A DNA stretch of 64,000 nucleotides from Weeksellaceae bacterium TAE3-ERU29 (GCA_019218445.1 JAHUUM010000009.1:24919-88918); one strand, 5' to 3'; positions 1 to 9,975 are shown, numbered from the stretch's first letter. A program made the numbers and translations. The notes: a model not told the origin generated them from the letters alone.

Positions 1-1920
1 AATTATCTTATCAAAATTGCTAAAAACTTTAGCAATATAAGCCTATTGCCTAGATGGGTAGTCTTTTCTATGGATTTAGCTATAACTGTTTCCTCCATTT
101 TTATTACTTATTTTTTAATGCAAGTATGGGGACTTTCTAATTTAGGCTCAATAGAAAACAATCGCATAAGCTTCTTTCTTATTTTAGGTATCTCTGTTCT
201 ATTTTTTTTTATATTTAAAGTTTCTTCAGGAGTTTTAAGACATTCATCTATACGAGATATTGCCAAAATATCTTTATCAACATTTGGTATATTTATTACA
301 CTTTTATTAATTAATATTATTTGGAAATTTGAAACAGGCAAAAGCATTATACATAATCCTACACTTGTTTTCTACTGTTTAATATTATTCCTTAGTCTTT
401 CTTTATTTCGATTCTATGTTAAATTAGCTTTTGTGTTATTCAATAGAATAAGAGATGAAAAAATAAGAAAAAAAGTGTTAATCTTCGGAACAAATTCAGA
501 TGCTGTAGGGTTAGGTTCTGCTATAATAGAGAACTCTAATAGTAAATTTAATTTAGTTGGTTTTATCAGTAATAAAAACAGCCAACAACGAGGTAGAATT
601 TTGGGCTGTAGACTCTATAGCTTTGATCAAATAGATATATTAAAGCAAAAAATAGATATAAATGGTATTATTTTTTCTGATTCGGAAATTAAAAAAGAAG
701 AGAATCAAGAGTTTATAGAAAATTTAATTAAAAAAAACATAGTAATATATCATTTACCAATTAAACTCATTGAAGAAAAAAGTCCTTCTCAAAATATATC
801 TCCTGAAATTAAATCATTACAAATAGAAGATTTACTATATAGAGATGAAATTAAAATCGAAAACGAAGAGATAAGTAAACGCCATTTGGGAAAAGTAGTA
901 TTGGTAACTGGAGGAGCAGGATCCATCGGAAGTGAAATTGTAAGGAAAGTATCTCTTTTTAAACCCAGTAAAATAATAGTTATTGATCAAGCTGAAACAC
1001 CATTAAATGATATAAAGCTTGAAATGGAAGCTAAACATCCAGAAATAGAGTATATTTTCCATTTAGCCAGTGTTGGTAACAAATATAGAATTGAGCCTTT
1101 ATTTAAAAAGTATCCTATTTCTATGGTTTATCACGCAGCTGCATATAAACATGTACCAATTGTAGAGGACAACCCGATTGAAGCTATAAATGTTAACATT
1201 ATAGGTACTCGAATATTAGCAAATTTATCTAGTAAATACAAGGTAAATCGGTTTGTAATGATTTCTACCGATAAAGCAGTAAACCCTACTAATGTAATGG
1301 GTGCTTCTAAAAGAATAGCAGAGCTTTACGTTCAGTCTTTACAAAATAAACCAGATAATGTTACTAAATTTATAACTACTCGTTTTGGTAATGTATTAGG
1401 CTCTAATGGTTCTGTAATTCCTCTATTTAGGAAACAAATAGAAAAAGGAGGACCAGTTACTGTAACAGATAAAAATATTACTAGGTATTTTATGACAATA
1501 CCTGAAGCTTGTGAACTAGTATTACAAGCAGGAACAATGGGACAAGGTGGAGAAATATTTGTATTTGATATGGGGAAACCTGTAAAGATTTTAGATTTAG
1601 CAAAAAAAATGATTCAATTAAGTGGTTTCACTCCTGAAATAGATATTCCTATAAAAATAACCGGACTAAGACCAGGAGAAAAATTATATGAAGAGTTATT
1701 AAGTGATAAGACTAAAACACTACCTACTCATCATAATAAAATAATGAGAGCAAAAGACACTCCTCTACCCTATGAGTATATGGAAAACGAAGTTAAAATA
1801 CTTGCTAGAGGTTCTCTAAAAAAATCCTCTTTAGAATTAGTTAAAATCATAAAGAATATTGTTCCTGAATATATTAGTAATAATTCAGATTTTGAAGTAT
1901 TAGATAACTACAACAATTAA
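1..1920 (+). CDS. CapD-type UDP-sugar 4,6-dehydratase, 5'-partial
   Basis: Membrane-anchored nucleotide-sugar dehydratase of the CapD/WbpM/PglF class, expected to convert UDP-GlcNAc to a 4-keto-6-deoxy sugar for capsule or O-antigen synthesis. About four hydrophobic segments lead the protein, then a nucleotide-binding linker, then an extended SDR domain with TGGAGSIGS (about residue 285 counted from the TTG at 46). The catalytic stretch carries MISTDK and NVMGASK, so the usual YxxxK tyrosine is Met, as in the large WbpM subclass with its Ser-Met-Lys triad. The frame stays open from base 1, and the upstream residues (NYLIKIAKN, then LPRW) fit the family's normal N-terminus. The true start therefore lies before the window and the TTG at 46 is not the start. 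It heads the wza-wzc operon, 3 bp ahead of wza. UDP-GlcNAc is inferred as the substrate. Confidence 0.9.
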   Translation, partial: NYLIKIAKNFSNISLLPRWVVFSMDLAITVSSIFITYFLMQVWGLSNLGSIENNRISFFLILGISVLFFFIFKVSSGVLRHSSIRDIAKISLSTFGIFITLLLINIIWKFETGKSIIHNPTLVFYCLILFLSLSLFRFYVKLAFVLFNRIRDEKIRKKVLIFGTNSDAVGLGSAIIENSNSKFNLVGFISNKNSQQRGRILGCRLYSFDQIDILKQKIDINGIIFSDSEIKKEENQEFIENLIKKNIVIYHLPIKLIEEKSPSQNISPEIKSLQIEDLLYRDEIKIENEEISKRHLGKVVLVTGGAGSIGSEIVRKVSLFKPSKIIVIDQAETPLNDIKLEMEAKHPEIEYIFHLASVGNKYRIEPLFKKYPISMVYHAAAYKHVPIVEDNPIEAINVNIIGTRILANLSSKYKVNRFVMISTDKAVNPTNVMGASKRIAELYVQSLQNKPDNVTKFITTRFGNVLGSNGSVIPLFRKQIEKGGPVTVTDKNITRYFMTIPEACELVLQAGTMGQGGEIFVFDMGKPVKILDLAKKMIQLSGFTPEIDIPIKITGLRPGEKLYEELLSDKTKTLPTHHNKIMRAKDTPLPYEYMENEVKILARGSLKKSSLELVKIIKNIVPEYISNNSDFEVLDNYNN

Positions 1921-1923
1921 ACT

Positions 1924-2685
1924 ATGAGAAAGATTATATATATTTTTTTAACCCTATTTTTCCTACAATCCTGTAGAACTCAAAAAGATGTTCTTTATTT
2001 TCAAAATATAGATGAAATAGATATCAATAAAGCCAATCTCTCAAATATTAATGATTATAAATTTCAACCCGGTGATGAATTACTAGTAAATATCTCAGTA
2101 GAAAACGAGGAGTTGGTGAAACCATTTAAAGTTAATTCAGCTTTTGGAGAAGGGAGTAATAACTCTAATTTAATTTCACTAATTACATATACTATAGATA
2201 AGAATGGATTTATAAGGTTTCCTCAATTAGGAAAAATAAAAATATCAGGATTAACTAGAGATGAAGCTATTGAATTACTCAGTAGTAAGATAAGTTCATA
2301 TTTAAAAAATCCTATAATAAATATAAAACTAAATAACTTTAGAGTTACAGTGCTAGGTGATTCAGGTGGAAAAGTAATAGATGTTCAAAACGAAAACACA
2401 AATATATTAGAGATTTTAGCAAAAAGTGGAGATTTAAAGAAAAGTTCAGATATTGATAATCTATTACTTATAAGGACCCAAAATAATGAACGAATAAAAT
2501 ATACAGTAAACTTAAAAGATGCTGATATCTTTAATGAGCCTTATTATTATGTTAAACAAAATGATATTATTTATATAAAACCAAGTAAAGTGAGTACCTT
2601 TACTTTTAATAATACTCCTTTTGCTGCAGTTTCTACAGTCCTCTCTCTTGGAGTTACTATTTACGCATTATTTATAAGAAAATAG
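1924..2685 (+). CDS. wza: Wza-like outer-membrane polysaccharide export lipoprotein
   Basis: Outer-membrane polysaccharide export protein of the Wza/BexD family, which forms the exit channel for capsular polysaccharide. The first 17 residues are a lipoprotein signal ending LQSC, with lipidation expected at Cys17. A Poly_export domain follows (YKFQPGDELLVNIS at about residues 46-59), then a SLBB-like segment (RVTVLGDSGGKV). A hydrophobic stretch close to the C-terminus (FAAVSTVLSLGVTIYALF) would be the membrane-spanning helix. The length of 253 residues fits the short flavobacterial form. It sits 3 bp after capD and 4 bp before wzc, the normal order for Wzy-dependent loci. Confidence 0.92.
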   Translation: MRKIIYIFLTLFFLQSCRTQKDVLYFQNIDEIDINKANLSNINDYKFQPGDELLVNISVENEELVKPFKVNSAFGEGSNNSNLISLITYTIDKNGFIRFPQLGKIKISGLTRDEAIELLSSKISSYLKNPIINIKLNNFRVTVLGDSGGKVIDVQNENTNILEILAKSGDLKKSSDIDNLLLIRTQNNERIKYTVNLKDADIFNEPYYYVKQNDIIYIKPSKVSTFTFNNTPFAAVSTVLSLGVTIYALFIRK

Positions 2686-2689
2686 AAAA

Positions 2690-5056
2690 ATGATAGAAAA
2701 TAAAAAAACTGATAATAATATTGATATTAAAGAGATTATTACTCTCTATCTCAGATATTGGTACGTATATATTATATGTGTAATTATAGCAATAATTGCT
2801 GTTAGGTTATATTCTAGATATATTATTCCCGAATATAATACTTATGCCACAATACTTATAAAGGATAACAAGCAGAATTACTCTCCTATAGAAAACTTAT
2901 CTAATTTTTCTGGAGTTAACGGTCTAAGATATGAAGAGGTAGATAATGAATTGTTAGTATTACGATCAAAAAGGCTTTTAAAAAAAGTTGTTGAGAACCT
3001 AAATCTTTATTCTACTTTTCATGTTGAAGGAAATATTTTAAGTACAGAGATTTATAACAACCTACCCATAGAAATAAAGGTAAATGAAAAAGATAGTACT
3101 TCTACCTTTTCTGAAGATTTTATTTTAAGTTTTGATAATAATAATATTTATCTACAGAAGAATGAAGAGGATGAAATAAAAACATATTCTTATAATCAAC
3201 CTATTGATTTTTATTTCGGTAATATTCAATTTCTGAAGAAATCTTCAGAAATTAAAAAAGAAAATAATATAATTGTTAATATAGCAGATTCATATACAGT
3301 AGCTAATCGATTAAAATCTAATCTAAGTGCTAATCGCTATGAAGACTATAGCTCCGCTATAATAATCTCAATGAAGAGTCCTCAAAAAGAAAAAGCTAAA
3401 GATATTATTAATGATTTAATTGTTGTATTCAATAATGATGCTATTGCTGACAAAAACTTAGAAAATAAAAAAACTCTTGAATTTATTAATGAGAGAATAA
3501 AAATCATTAATAATGAATTAGGAGGAGTGGAAGAGAACTTATCAAGTTATAAACAGGATAATAAAGTAATTGATCCTTTAAGTACTGCAGAAGAAAGTAT
3601 AGGAGAGATAAAATCTTTAAGTAAAGAAATATTGGATTTAAGTACTAAAGAGGAATTTACTAGTATATATAAAAATCAAATTAAAAATGCAAGTATAGAT
3701 GAAGTTCTACCTAGTAACCCATTATCCCAAAATAGCGAATTAGCCCAATATGTTTCTGAATACAATAAAATTGTTATTGAAAGAAATATTCAAAAACAAA
3801 ATGCAACAGACTTAAACCCTATTATACAAAACAAAGCAGAGGTATTAAAACAATTAAAAGGAGCTATTATTAATTCTATAGAAAAAGAAAATAATCTTTT
3901 ACAAAGGCAAAAAAGCTTAATTAATAATAAGCTACAAAAATATCAAACTAGATTTGGACAAATTCCGGAACAGGAAAGAATTCTTAGATCCATCAATAGA
4001 CAACAAAGTATAAAAGAAAACCTATATCTTCTCTTGCTACAAAAAAGAGAAGAGACCGCTATTTCTTTAGCCACGTCAGCAGAAAAAGCTAAAATAATAG
4101 ATGCTCCTGAAAGCATAGGCCCTACTAATACTGATTTTACTCCTTATTACTTAGGTGCAACATTATTAGGATTACTTCTACCTATAGGTATAATATATCT
4201 ATCAACATTACTTAATACTAAGATAGAAACCAGGAAAGATCTAAGTAAGGTAATAGGCGATTATCCTATCTTAGGAGAGCTTCCTTCTTTAAAAAAAGAT
4301 GACATTAATAATGTAGTAGATAAAGATCTCTCAATATTATCAGAAGCTTTTAGGATTATTCGTACCAATTTGCAATTTATGCTTGGAGCTGAAAACTCTG
4401 AACAAGGAAAAGCAATATTAGTAACTTCAACTATAAAAGGGGAAGGAAAAACTTTTGTATCTATAAACCTAGGACATATTCTTAGTCAGTTAGAAGATAA
4501 AAAAACCATTATAATAGGTGCTGATATTAGAAACCCTCAATTGCAACGTTATTTCAGCAACTCTAAAAGAAGAATTGGTTTAACTGAATATTTATATGAT
4601 ACCACTGTAGAGTTAGACGATATTATTATCACATCTAATTTTGATAATAGAACTTCTATGATTTTATCCGGAGCCATTCCTCCTAATCCTACTGAATTAA
4701 TAATGAATAAGCGTTTAGGTACATTAATAGATCTTTTAAAAACTATATATGATTATATTATTATAGATTCTGCACCATTATTATTGGTATCTGATACTTA
4801 CTATATAAGTGGGTTAGTAGATTTAAGTGTAATCGTAGCACGTTCTAGATTTACAGAAAAACAATTATTGGAGTTCCCTCTTAAAGCAACAAAAGATAAT
4901 AAATTAAAACACCCAGCTTTTATTTTGAATGATGTCAGCTCAAAAAGTAGTGGATACGGATATAAATATGGGTATAATTATGGATATGGATATGGGTATC
5001 ATAACAAAACTAAAGTAAGTATTTTATCAAAACTGAAGTCAATTTTCAATAAATAG
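2690..5056 (+). CDS. wzc: Wzc-like chain-length regulator and BY-kinase
   Basis: Inner-membrane co-polymerase and bacterial tyrosine kinase that controls polysaccharide chain length with Wza. It has an N-terminal Wzz domain with a first membrane segment at about residues 28-46, a long periplasmic coiled-coil-rich region, a second membrane segment (YYLGATLLGLLLPIGIIYL), and a cytoplasmic kinase. The kinase shows Walker A GEGKT (about residues 584-588), Walker A' IIIGADIRNP and Walker B IIIDSAP. Walker A' has Gly where many BY-kinases have the first Asp, a variant I believe is common in Bacteroidota. The C-terminus is a tyrosine cluster of alternating Gly-Tyr (about residues 755-772), the expected autophosphorylation tail. 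The ATG at 2690 follows wza by 4 bp. Confidence 0.93.
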   Translation: MIENKKTDNNIDIKEIITLYLRYWYVYIICVIIAIIAVRLYSRYIIPEYNTYATILIKDNKQNYSPIENLSNFSGVNGLRYEEVDNELLVLRSKRLLKKVVENLNLYSTFHVEGNILSTEIYNNLPIEIKVNEKDSTSTFSEDFILSFDNNNIYLQKNEEDEIKTYSYNQPIDFYFGNIQFLKKSSEIKKENNIIVNIADSYTVANRLKSNLSANRYEDYSSAIIISMKSPQKEKAKDIINDLIVVFNNDAIADKNLENKKTLEFINERIKIINNELGGVEENLSSYKQDNKVIDPLSTAEESIGEIKSLSKEILDLSTKEEFTSIYKNQIKNASIDEVLPSNPLSQNSELAQYVSEYNKIVIERNIQKQNATDLNPIIQNKAEVLKQLKGAIINSIEKENNLLQRQKSLINNKLQKYQTRFGQIPEQERILRSINRQQSIKENLYLLLLQKREETAISLATSAEKAKIIDAPESIGPTNTDFTPYYLGATLLGLLLPIGIIYLSTLLNTKIETRKDLSKVIGDYPILGELPSLKKDDINNVVDKDLSILSEAFRIIRTNLQFMLGAENSEQGKAILVTSTIKGEGKTFVSINLGHILSQLEDKKTIIIGADIRNPQLQRYFSNSKRRIGLTEYLYDTTVELDDIIITSNFDNRTSMILSGAIPPNPTELIMNKRLGTLIDLLKTIYDYIIIDSAPLLLVSDTYYISGLVDLSVIVARSRFTEKQLLEFPLKATKDNKLKHPAFILNDVSSKSSGYGYKYGYNYGYGYGYHNKTKVSILSKLKSIFNK

Positions 5057-5063
5057 TATAGAT

Positions 5064-6587
5064 TTGGATACCACAAATAATAAACGCATAGCCAAAAACA
5101 CGTTATTTCTCTATTTCCGTATGTTTTTAACTATTGGAGTTGGACTATATACCTCTAGATTAGTTCTTGATGCATTAGGAGTTGTAGATTACGGTATTTA
5201 CGGTTTAGTAGGTGGTATTGTATCCATGTTTGCCTTTTTAAATTCAGCTATGGCTGCTGCTACTCAAAGATATTTGTCGTTTGATATAGGGAAAAATAAT
5301 ATTAACCGTTTAAGTCAAACTTTCAATGCTACTTTAAACATACATTTTCTAGTGGCCTTTGTAATATTTATTTTATCTGAAACTATTGGGCTTTGGTTTG
5401 TTAATTATAAGTTAGATATCCCTTCGGAAAGAATAACTGCAGCTAATTGGGTTTATCAACTTTCAATTTTTACTTTTATTTTAAATGTAATACAAGTACC
5501 ATATAATGCCTTATTAATTGCACGAGAACGAATGAATATCTATGCATACATAAGTATCGTAGAAACACTTTTAAAACTAATTGCAGTTATATTATTAATT
5601 CAAATTCATACTGATAAACTTATATTATATGCCTTCTTAATATTTTTTATATCATTAATTGTTCAGTTTTTTTATAAATTTTATTGTAAAAAGCATTATA
5701 AAGAAACAATATATCATTTCTTTTTCGATAAAATCTATTACAAAGAATTATTAAGTTATTCTGGATGGAATTTATTTGGGAATATTGCTGCAGTTGCAAG
5801 AGGGCAGGGTAGCAATATTTTGCTTAATCTTTTTTTTGGACCTGTAGCTAACGCAGCGTATAGTTTAACTTTAATGGTTCAAGGAATGATTGGTAATTTT
5901 ATTACTAATTTTCAAATGGCTGTCAATCCACAAATAGTAAAAAAATATTCAAAAGGAGAGGTCGATGAGTCTTTGAATTTAATTTTTAAGAGTGCTAAAT
6001 TTTCTTTTTTTGGGATGTTAATACTTATAATACCTTTTTTAAGCAATATTGACTTTGTAATGGGCTTATGGTTAACTAAAATACCAAAACACGCTATAGG
6101 CTTCATCAAATTAGCTTTAATATACTCCTTAATAGAAACTATAGCTAACCCGTTGATGAGTGGTGCACAAGCAACTGGTAAAATAAAGTGGTATCAAATA
6201 ATTATAGGAACCTTAATATTTCTATCTCTTCCAACAACATGGATTGTTTTCAGGTTTACAAATACTCCAATGTATGTTTATTGGGTATTAATAGTTAACT
6301 CATTATTAGCTTTAATTTTCAGATTATTTTTCTTAAAAAAGATAATGGACTTAGACCTAAATACATTTCTTTCACAGGTCATAATAAGAATATTATTTGT
6401 TTCACTGTTCGTAACAGGTATAGTTCTATTTTTACCACTCCAAAAAGCTAATAATATTATAGAGTTGATATTTCAATCAACTCTATATACTTTCTTAACT
6501 ATATCAAGTATCATAATATTAGGATTAAGTAAAAATGAAAAATTTTTAATAAAAACATTTCTTAAATCAAAATTTATAAGAAAATAG
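5064..6587 (+). CDS. wzx: Wzx-like polysaccharide flippase
   Basis: Polytopic protein of the MATE/PST flippase superfamily with about 12-14 hydrophobic segments over 507 residues. It is expected to flip undecaprenyl-linked repeat units across the inner membrane. The N-terminus KRIAKNTLFLYFRM and the following TSRLVLDALGVVDYGIYGLVGG are typical of flavobacterial O-antigen flippases. The start is a TTG codon, as no ATG lies near the beginning of the conserved region. It sits 7 bp after wzc and 4 bp before the next gene. A second, unrelated flippase-like gene lies at 56747-58165. The substrate cannot be read from sequence. Confidence 0.88.
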   Translation: MDTTNNKRIAKNTLFLYFRMFLTIGVGLYTSRLVLDALGVVDYGIYGLVGGIVSMFAFLNSAMAAATQRYLSFDIGKNNINRLSQTFNATLNIHFLVAFVIFILSETIGLWFVNYKLDIPSERITAANWVYQLSIFTFILNVIQVPYNALLIARERMNIYAYISIVETLLKLIAVILLIQIHTDKLILYAFLIFFISLIVQFFYKFYCKKHYKETIYHFFFDKIYYKELLSYSGWNLFGNIAAVARGQGSNILLNLFFGPVANAAYSLTLMVQGMIGNFITNFQMAVNPQIVKKYSKGEVDESLNLIFKSAKFSFFGMLILIIPFLSNIDFVMGLWLTKIPKHAIGFIKLALIYSLIETIANPLMSGAQATGKIKWYQIIIGTLIFLSLPTTWIVFRFTNTPMYVYWVLIVNSLLALIFRLFFLKKIMDLDLNTFLSQVIIRILFVSLFVTGIVLFLPLQKANNIIELIFQSTLYTFLTISSIIILGLSKNEKFLIKTFLKSKFIRK

Positions 6588-6591
6588 AGCT

Positions 6592-7617
6592 ATGGAAAGT
6601 TTAAAGAAAATACTTCGCCCTTTTTATACAAAAATCATTGATTACAAAAGTCTAAAAATTTATAAAAAATATGATTTAATCAGAAATTTCGTTCATGATT
6701 ATAAGCTCTATAAGAAATATTCAATAGTATTCTCTAAAAAAGATATAAAAAATAAAGAAGCTGATTTAATTCTACATTATCACTCTCTAGAGAAAGGAAT
6801 GTTATTTAAAAATATGAAAAAAGGATTTGCAAAATATAGGATTCTAAGACTACATAAAATGCTTAGTGATAATGAAGTACTAGAGAATACTCATCGTCAA
6901 CAAATCAGGATCAGTTATCAAGTTATGTGTGAGTATTATGAACTTCATCAAGAGAAAGGGTATAATATTGAGAATATCTTTCCTAAAGAGAAATACGTTA
7001 AATACAAATCCATATTAAGCGATGATTATCATAAAAGCTTTAGTGGAAAAATAAACTGGAGTAAATCAAATTTTTATAAACATAACCAATCAAATTTTTA
7101 TGATTTCGCACATTCAAGAAAAAGTGTAAGGGAATTTACAGGTGATAAACTCCCTATAGATATCTTAAATAAAGTAATTAATTTAGCCAATACAGCACCA
7201 TCTGTCTGTAATAGACAAGCAAATAACGTATATTTATTAGAAAATAAAGATAAAATAGACAAAGTATTAAAGATACAAGGAGGTCTCACTGGTTATACAG
7301 ATAATGTTACTCAGCTACTTATTTTAACTAATGACAGGAAATATTATTATACAGTAGGAGAGAGAAATCAGTTATATATTGATGGAGGAATCTATTTGAT
7401 GAATTTGCTTTATGCTTTACATTATTACAAAATAGGAAATTGTCCGGCTAATTGGGGTAAAACAAGAAAAGAGGAAAGAGAGTTGAATAAAGTAATTCGG
7501 TTGCCTGAATCAGAAAAAATCATATGTATGATACCTATAGGCCAAATTAAAGAAAAGTTTAGAACAACTTTATCCTGTAGAAGAAGCTATAATGAAAACT
7601 TTATAAAACTAAATTAA
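6592..7617 (+). CDS. Nitroreductase-family protein of the capsule locus
   Basis: The C-terminal half (about residues 170-341) is a nitroreductase-like flavin-binding fold: SRKSVREFTGDKLP, then the conserved TAPSVCNRQ segment, and GGIYLMNLLYALHYYKIGNCPANWG. The N-terminal 170 residues are basic and tyrosine-rich, without a motif I recognise apart from LHYHSLEKGM. Such proteins recur in bacterial polysaccharide loci next to pyruvyl transferases, and here the stop is followed directly by the pyruvyl transferase ATG with no gap. A redox role in making or modifying an unusual sugar is inference; no substrate is known to me. NADPH-dependent nitroreductase activity on small molecules is less likely given the operon position. 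Confidence 0.8.
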   Translation: MESLKKILRPFYTKIIDYKSLKIYKKYDLIRNFVHDYKLYKKYSIVFSKKDIKNKEADLILHYHSLEKGMLFKNMKKGFAKYRILRLHKMLSDNEVLENTHRQQIRISYQVMCEYYELHQEKGYNIENIFPKEKYVKYKSILSDDYHKSFSGKINWSKSNFYKHNQSNFYDFAHSRKSVREFTGDKLPIDILNKVINLANTAPSVCNRQANNVYLLENKDKIDKVLKIQGGLTGYTDNVTQLLILTNDRKYYYTVGERNQLYIDGGIYLMNLLYALHYYKIGNCPANWGKTRKEERELNKVIRLPESEKIICMIPIGQIKEKFRTTLSCRRSYNENFIKLN

Positions 7618-8754
7618 ATGAAAAAAATTGCTATACTTACTCAACCATTACATACTAACTACGGTGGTATCATTCAAAACTATGCTCTAAGTCGTTTTTT
7701 AGAAAAGGAGGGGTTCAATGCTCAAACTATCAACAGAGTCCCTAAAAATCCTCATTCTAAATTAAAAATAGTACTAAGTGAATTAAAAAATACTTTTTTA
7801 AAAAAAGTATTAAAAAGAAATAATATTATTTTAAATTCTGAAAAAATAATAATTTCTAAAAACCATCATGACTTCTTGAAAAAATATATTTCTCTTACTA
7901 AAGAGATTGATGATACCAAAGACTTAAAAGAGTTTTTTTATACCAATAATTTTCATGCTGTAATTGTGGGAAGTGATCAAACATGGAGGCCTAAATACTC
8001 CCCTAATATTTACAATTATTTTTTGGACTTTTTAGAGAATAATAGTGGAATTAAAAAAATAGCATACGCTTCTTCTTTTGGAACTTCAGATTGGGAATTT
8101 TCTGAAGAGGAGACAGAGAAATGTGCTAATTTAGTTAAACAGTTTGATGCTGTTTCTGTAAGAGAAAAATCAGGAAAATATTTATGTAAACGTTATTTAA
8201 CTATAGATTCAGAGTGGACATTAGATCCTACTATGCTTTTAAATAAAGATGATTATATGAAAATTGCTAACCAAAAAAGGTTGCCAAATAGGTCGGGAAT
8301 CTTATCATATATTTTAGATGATAATGAGGAGATAGAAAGAATAATAATGACAATAAAGAAGGTTTTAAATTTAAACTCATTTACCAATCAACCTAAATAC
8401 AGATTTGATAACATTCAGAATCAAAATTTAGAAGATTTAATTTATCCTCCAGTAGAAGGTTGGTTAAAATCTTTTGATGATGCTGATTTTATTGTAACAA
8501 ATTCTTTTCATGGAACTGTTTTTTCTATTATATTTAACAAACCTTTTTTAACTATTGTAAATAAACAGAGAGGAGCTTCTAGATTTGAATCTCTTTTAAA
8601 AGAGTTAAATTTAGAAGATAGACTAATATATGAAAACACAGAAATGGGAATTATAGAAAATATAATAAATACTCCAATTGATTATATGCCTATAAATGAA
8701 AGATTAAATATTTTAAGAAAAAAATCTATAGATTTTTTAATTAACTCTTTATAA
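7618..8754 (+). CDS. Polysaccharide pyruvyl transferase family protein (first copy)
   Basis: Polysaccharide pyruvyl transferase family (PF04230, CsaB-like), which transfers pyruvate from phosphoenolpyruvate onto sugars as a ketal. Visible landmarks are the N-terminal NYGGIIQNYALSRFL, the central VGSDQTWRPKY, and the C-terminal TNSFHGTVFSIIFNKPF with its conserved His. The 378-residue length is normal. It begins at the base after the nitroreductase-like gene's stop, suggesting tight co-expression. A decayed glycosyltransferase fragment begins 9 bp downstream. The acceptor sugar is unknown. Some members of this family may have other acyl or glycosyl transfer roles. Confidence 0.85.
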   Translation: MKKIAILTQPLHTNYGGIIQNYALSRFLEKEGFNAQTINRVPKNPHSKLKIVLSELKNTFLKKVLKRNNIILNSEKIIISKNHHDFLKKYISLTKEIDDTKDLKEFFYTNNFHAVIVGSDQTWRPKYSPNIYNYFLDFLENNSGIKKIAYASSFGTSDWEFSEEETEKCANLVKQFDAVSVREKSGKYLCKRYLTIDSEWTLDPTMLLNKDDYMKIANQKRLPNRSGILSYILDDNEEIERIIMTIKKVLNLNSFTNQPKYRFDNIQNQNLEDLIYPPVEGWLKSFDDADFIVTNSFHGTVFSIIFNKPFLTIVNKQRGASRFESLLKELNLEDRLIYENTEMGIIENIINTPIDYMPINERLNILRKKSIDFLINSL

Positions 8755-8763
8755 AGCTACAAA

Positions 8764-8910
8764 ATGAATTCACAAATTTCTATTATTATCCTATATTATA
8801 ATATAGAAAAGTATGTTCGTAAATGTATAGAATACTTATTAACCCAAATCTTTTCTGAATGGAATAATTTACATTTTCCCATCACCAAAAAACACACAAG
8901 AAGTACTTAG
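8764..8910 (+). pseudogene. Truncated family 2 glycosyltransferase remnant
   Basis: Reading from the ATG at 8764 gives about 38 residues matching the start of a GT2 enzyme (ISIIILYYNIEKYVRKCIE, then LLTQIFSEW). Similarity then breaks off and a TAG ends the frame at 8910. The conserved IPxYN proline is replaced by Leu, and the region that should follow (the DDGSTD motif) is missing, so it cannot be active. The rest of the 237 bp gap up to 8992 holds unrelated sequence, including a short CTTAGT-type direct repeat around 8903-8920, and no other gene. This looks like a deletion scar left by gene exchange in the capsule locus. Confidence 0.75.
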
Positions 8911-8991
8911 TGCTTAGTACCTATTAGCCCTGTGATGATACACGAGAAAGTTAGAAGAAATAATGATAAAAACGAATATTTTTAATTAATC

Positions 8992-9975
8992 ATGAAAATA
9001 AGTACAATTATTCCTGTATATAATGCCTCTATGTATTTAGCAAAATGCATAGATTCCTTATTAATTTCTCAAGTTAAAGAGGCAGAAAATGAGATTATTC
9101 TTGTAGATGATGGCTCTACAGATTCTTCTTTAGAATTATGCTTAAAATATAAAGAAAGATATAGTAATATATTCGTTTTTTCTCAAGAAAATAAAGGACC
9201 TTCAAGTGCAAGAAATTTAGGTCTATCTAAAGCAAAAGGTGAGTGGATAACTTTTGTTGATAGTGATGATAGTGTAGATAAAGACTATTTTTCCGTCATA
9301 TCTGAAAGTTTGACAGAAAACACAGAACTTTTACTATTTAATTATTTTAAAGTAAAAGAGAACGTAAAAGAAAAAACTAATAATAAATTTATAGGAGAAG
9401 TTTTGACTGATGAGATCTTAATAGATACATACAAAAATAAAGATTTATTTTGGTTTCCTGTTACAAAGGTATATAAAAGAAATTTAATAGAATATCATAA
9501 CATTAAATTTAATCCTGATATAAAAATAGGAGAGGATACTATTTTTAATCTAAAATATTTTTACGTTTGTAAACGTATTAGGTTTATTCCTCAAAGTTTA
9601 TATAATTACGTAGAGAATCCCAATTCACTTACAAGTCCTGTTTATAAAGAAAATTTATTAAAAAATATGGAATCTCATTTTCGTGAGAGGATTACTTTAT
9701 TAGAAACCTGCAAAAAAAACATCTATTTACAAAAATTAGATATATCAAAATACTATATAGAACATATTCTATTTTGGTTACTATCAAACATTAAATGGTC
9801 AGATAAAAAAAAGGAGTGTAAAATAAAAGAGTTGGAAGAGACACGTAACTCTATTATATTTAAAGAATGTTTTGCCTCATATAAATATAATTGGACTCAT
9901 ATAAAAAAATCCATTTTAATTAAGTTATTTGAATCAAAAAAATATTCACTTCTTCAAAAAATAATGAATTTATGA
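8992..9975 (+). CDS. Family 2 glycosyltransferase
   Basis: GT-A fold glycosyltransferase, family GT2, expected to add one sugar to the lipid-linked repeat unit on the cytoplasmic face. The catalytic N-terminal domain shows STIIPVYNASMYL, the nucleotide-binding LVDDGSTDSS, and the metal-binding DSDD at about residues 90-93. The C-terminal third has no recognisable motif. The next gene's ATG overlaps its stop by 4 bp (ATGA), so the two are translationally coupled. Donor and linkage cannot be predicted. Confidence 0.88.
   Translation: MKISTIIPVYNASMYLAKCIDSLLISQVKEAENEIILVDDGSTDSSLELCLKYKERYSNIFVFSQENKGPSSARNLGLSKAKGEWITFVDSDDSVDKDYFSVISESLTENTELLLFNYFKVKENVKEKTNNKFIGEVLTDEILIDTYKNKDLFWFPVTKVYKRNLIEYHNIKFNPDIKIGEDTIFNLKYFYVCKRIRFIPQSLYNYVENPNSLTSPVYKENLLKNMESHFRERITLLETCKKNIYLQKLDISKYYIEHILFWLLSNIKWSDKKKECKIKELEETRNSIIFKECFASYKYNWTHIKKSILIKLFESKKYSLLQKIMNL

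Noticed and set aside
8881..8991. Insertion sequence remnant after the GT2 fragment
   Set aside because: Only a short CTTAGT direct repeat is present. No transposase piece, terminal inverted repeats or target duplication was seen.
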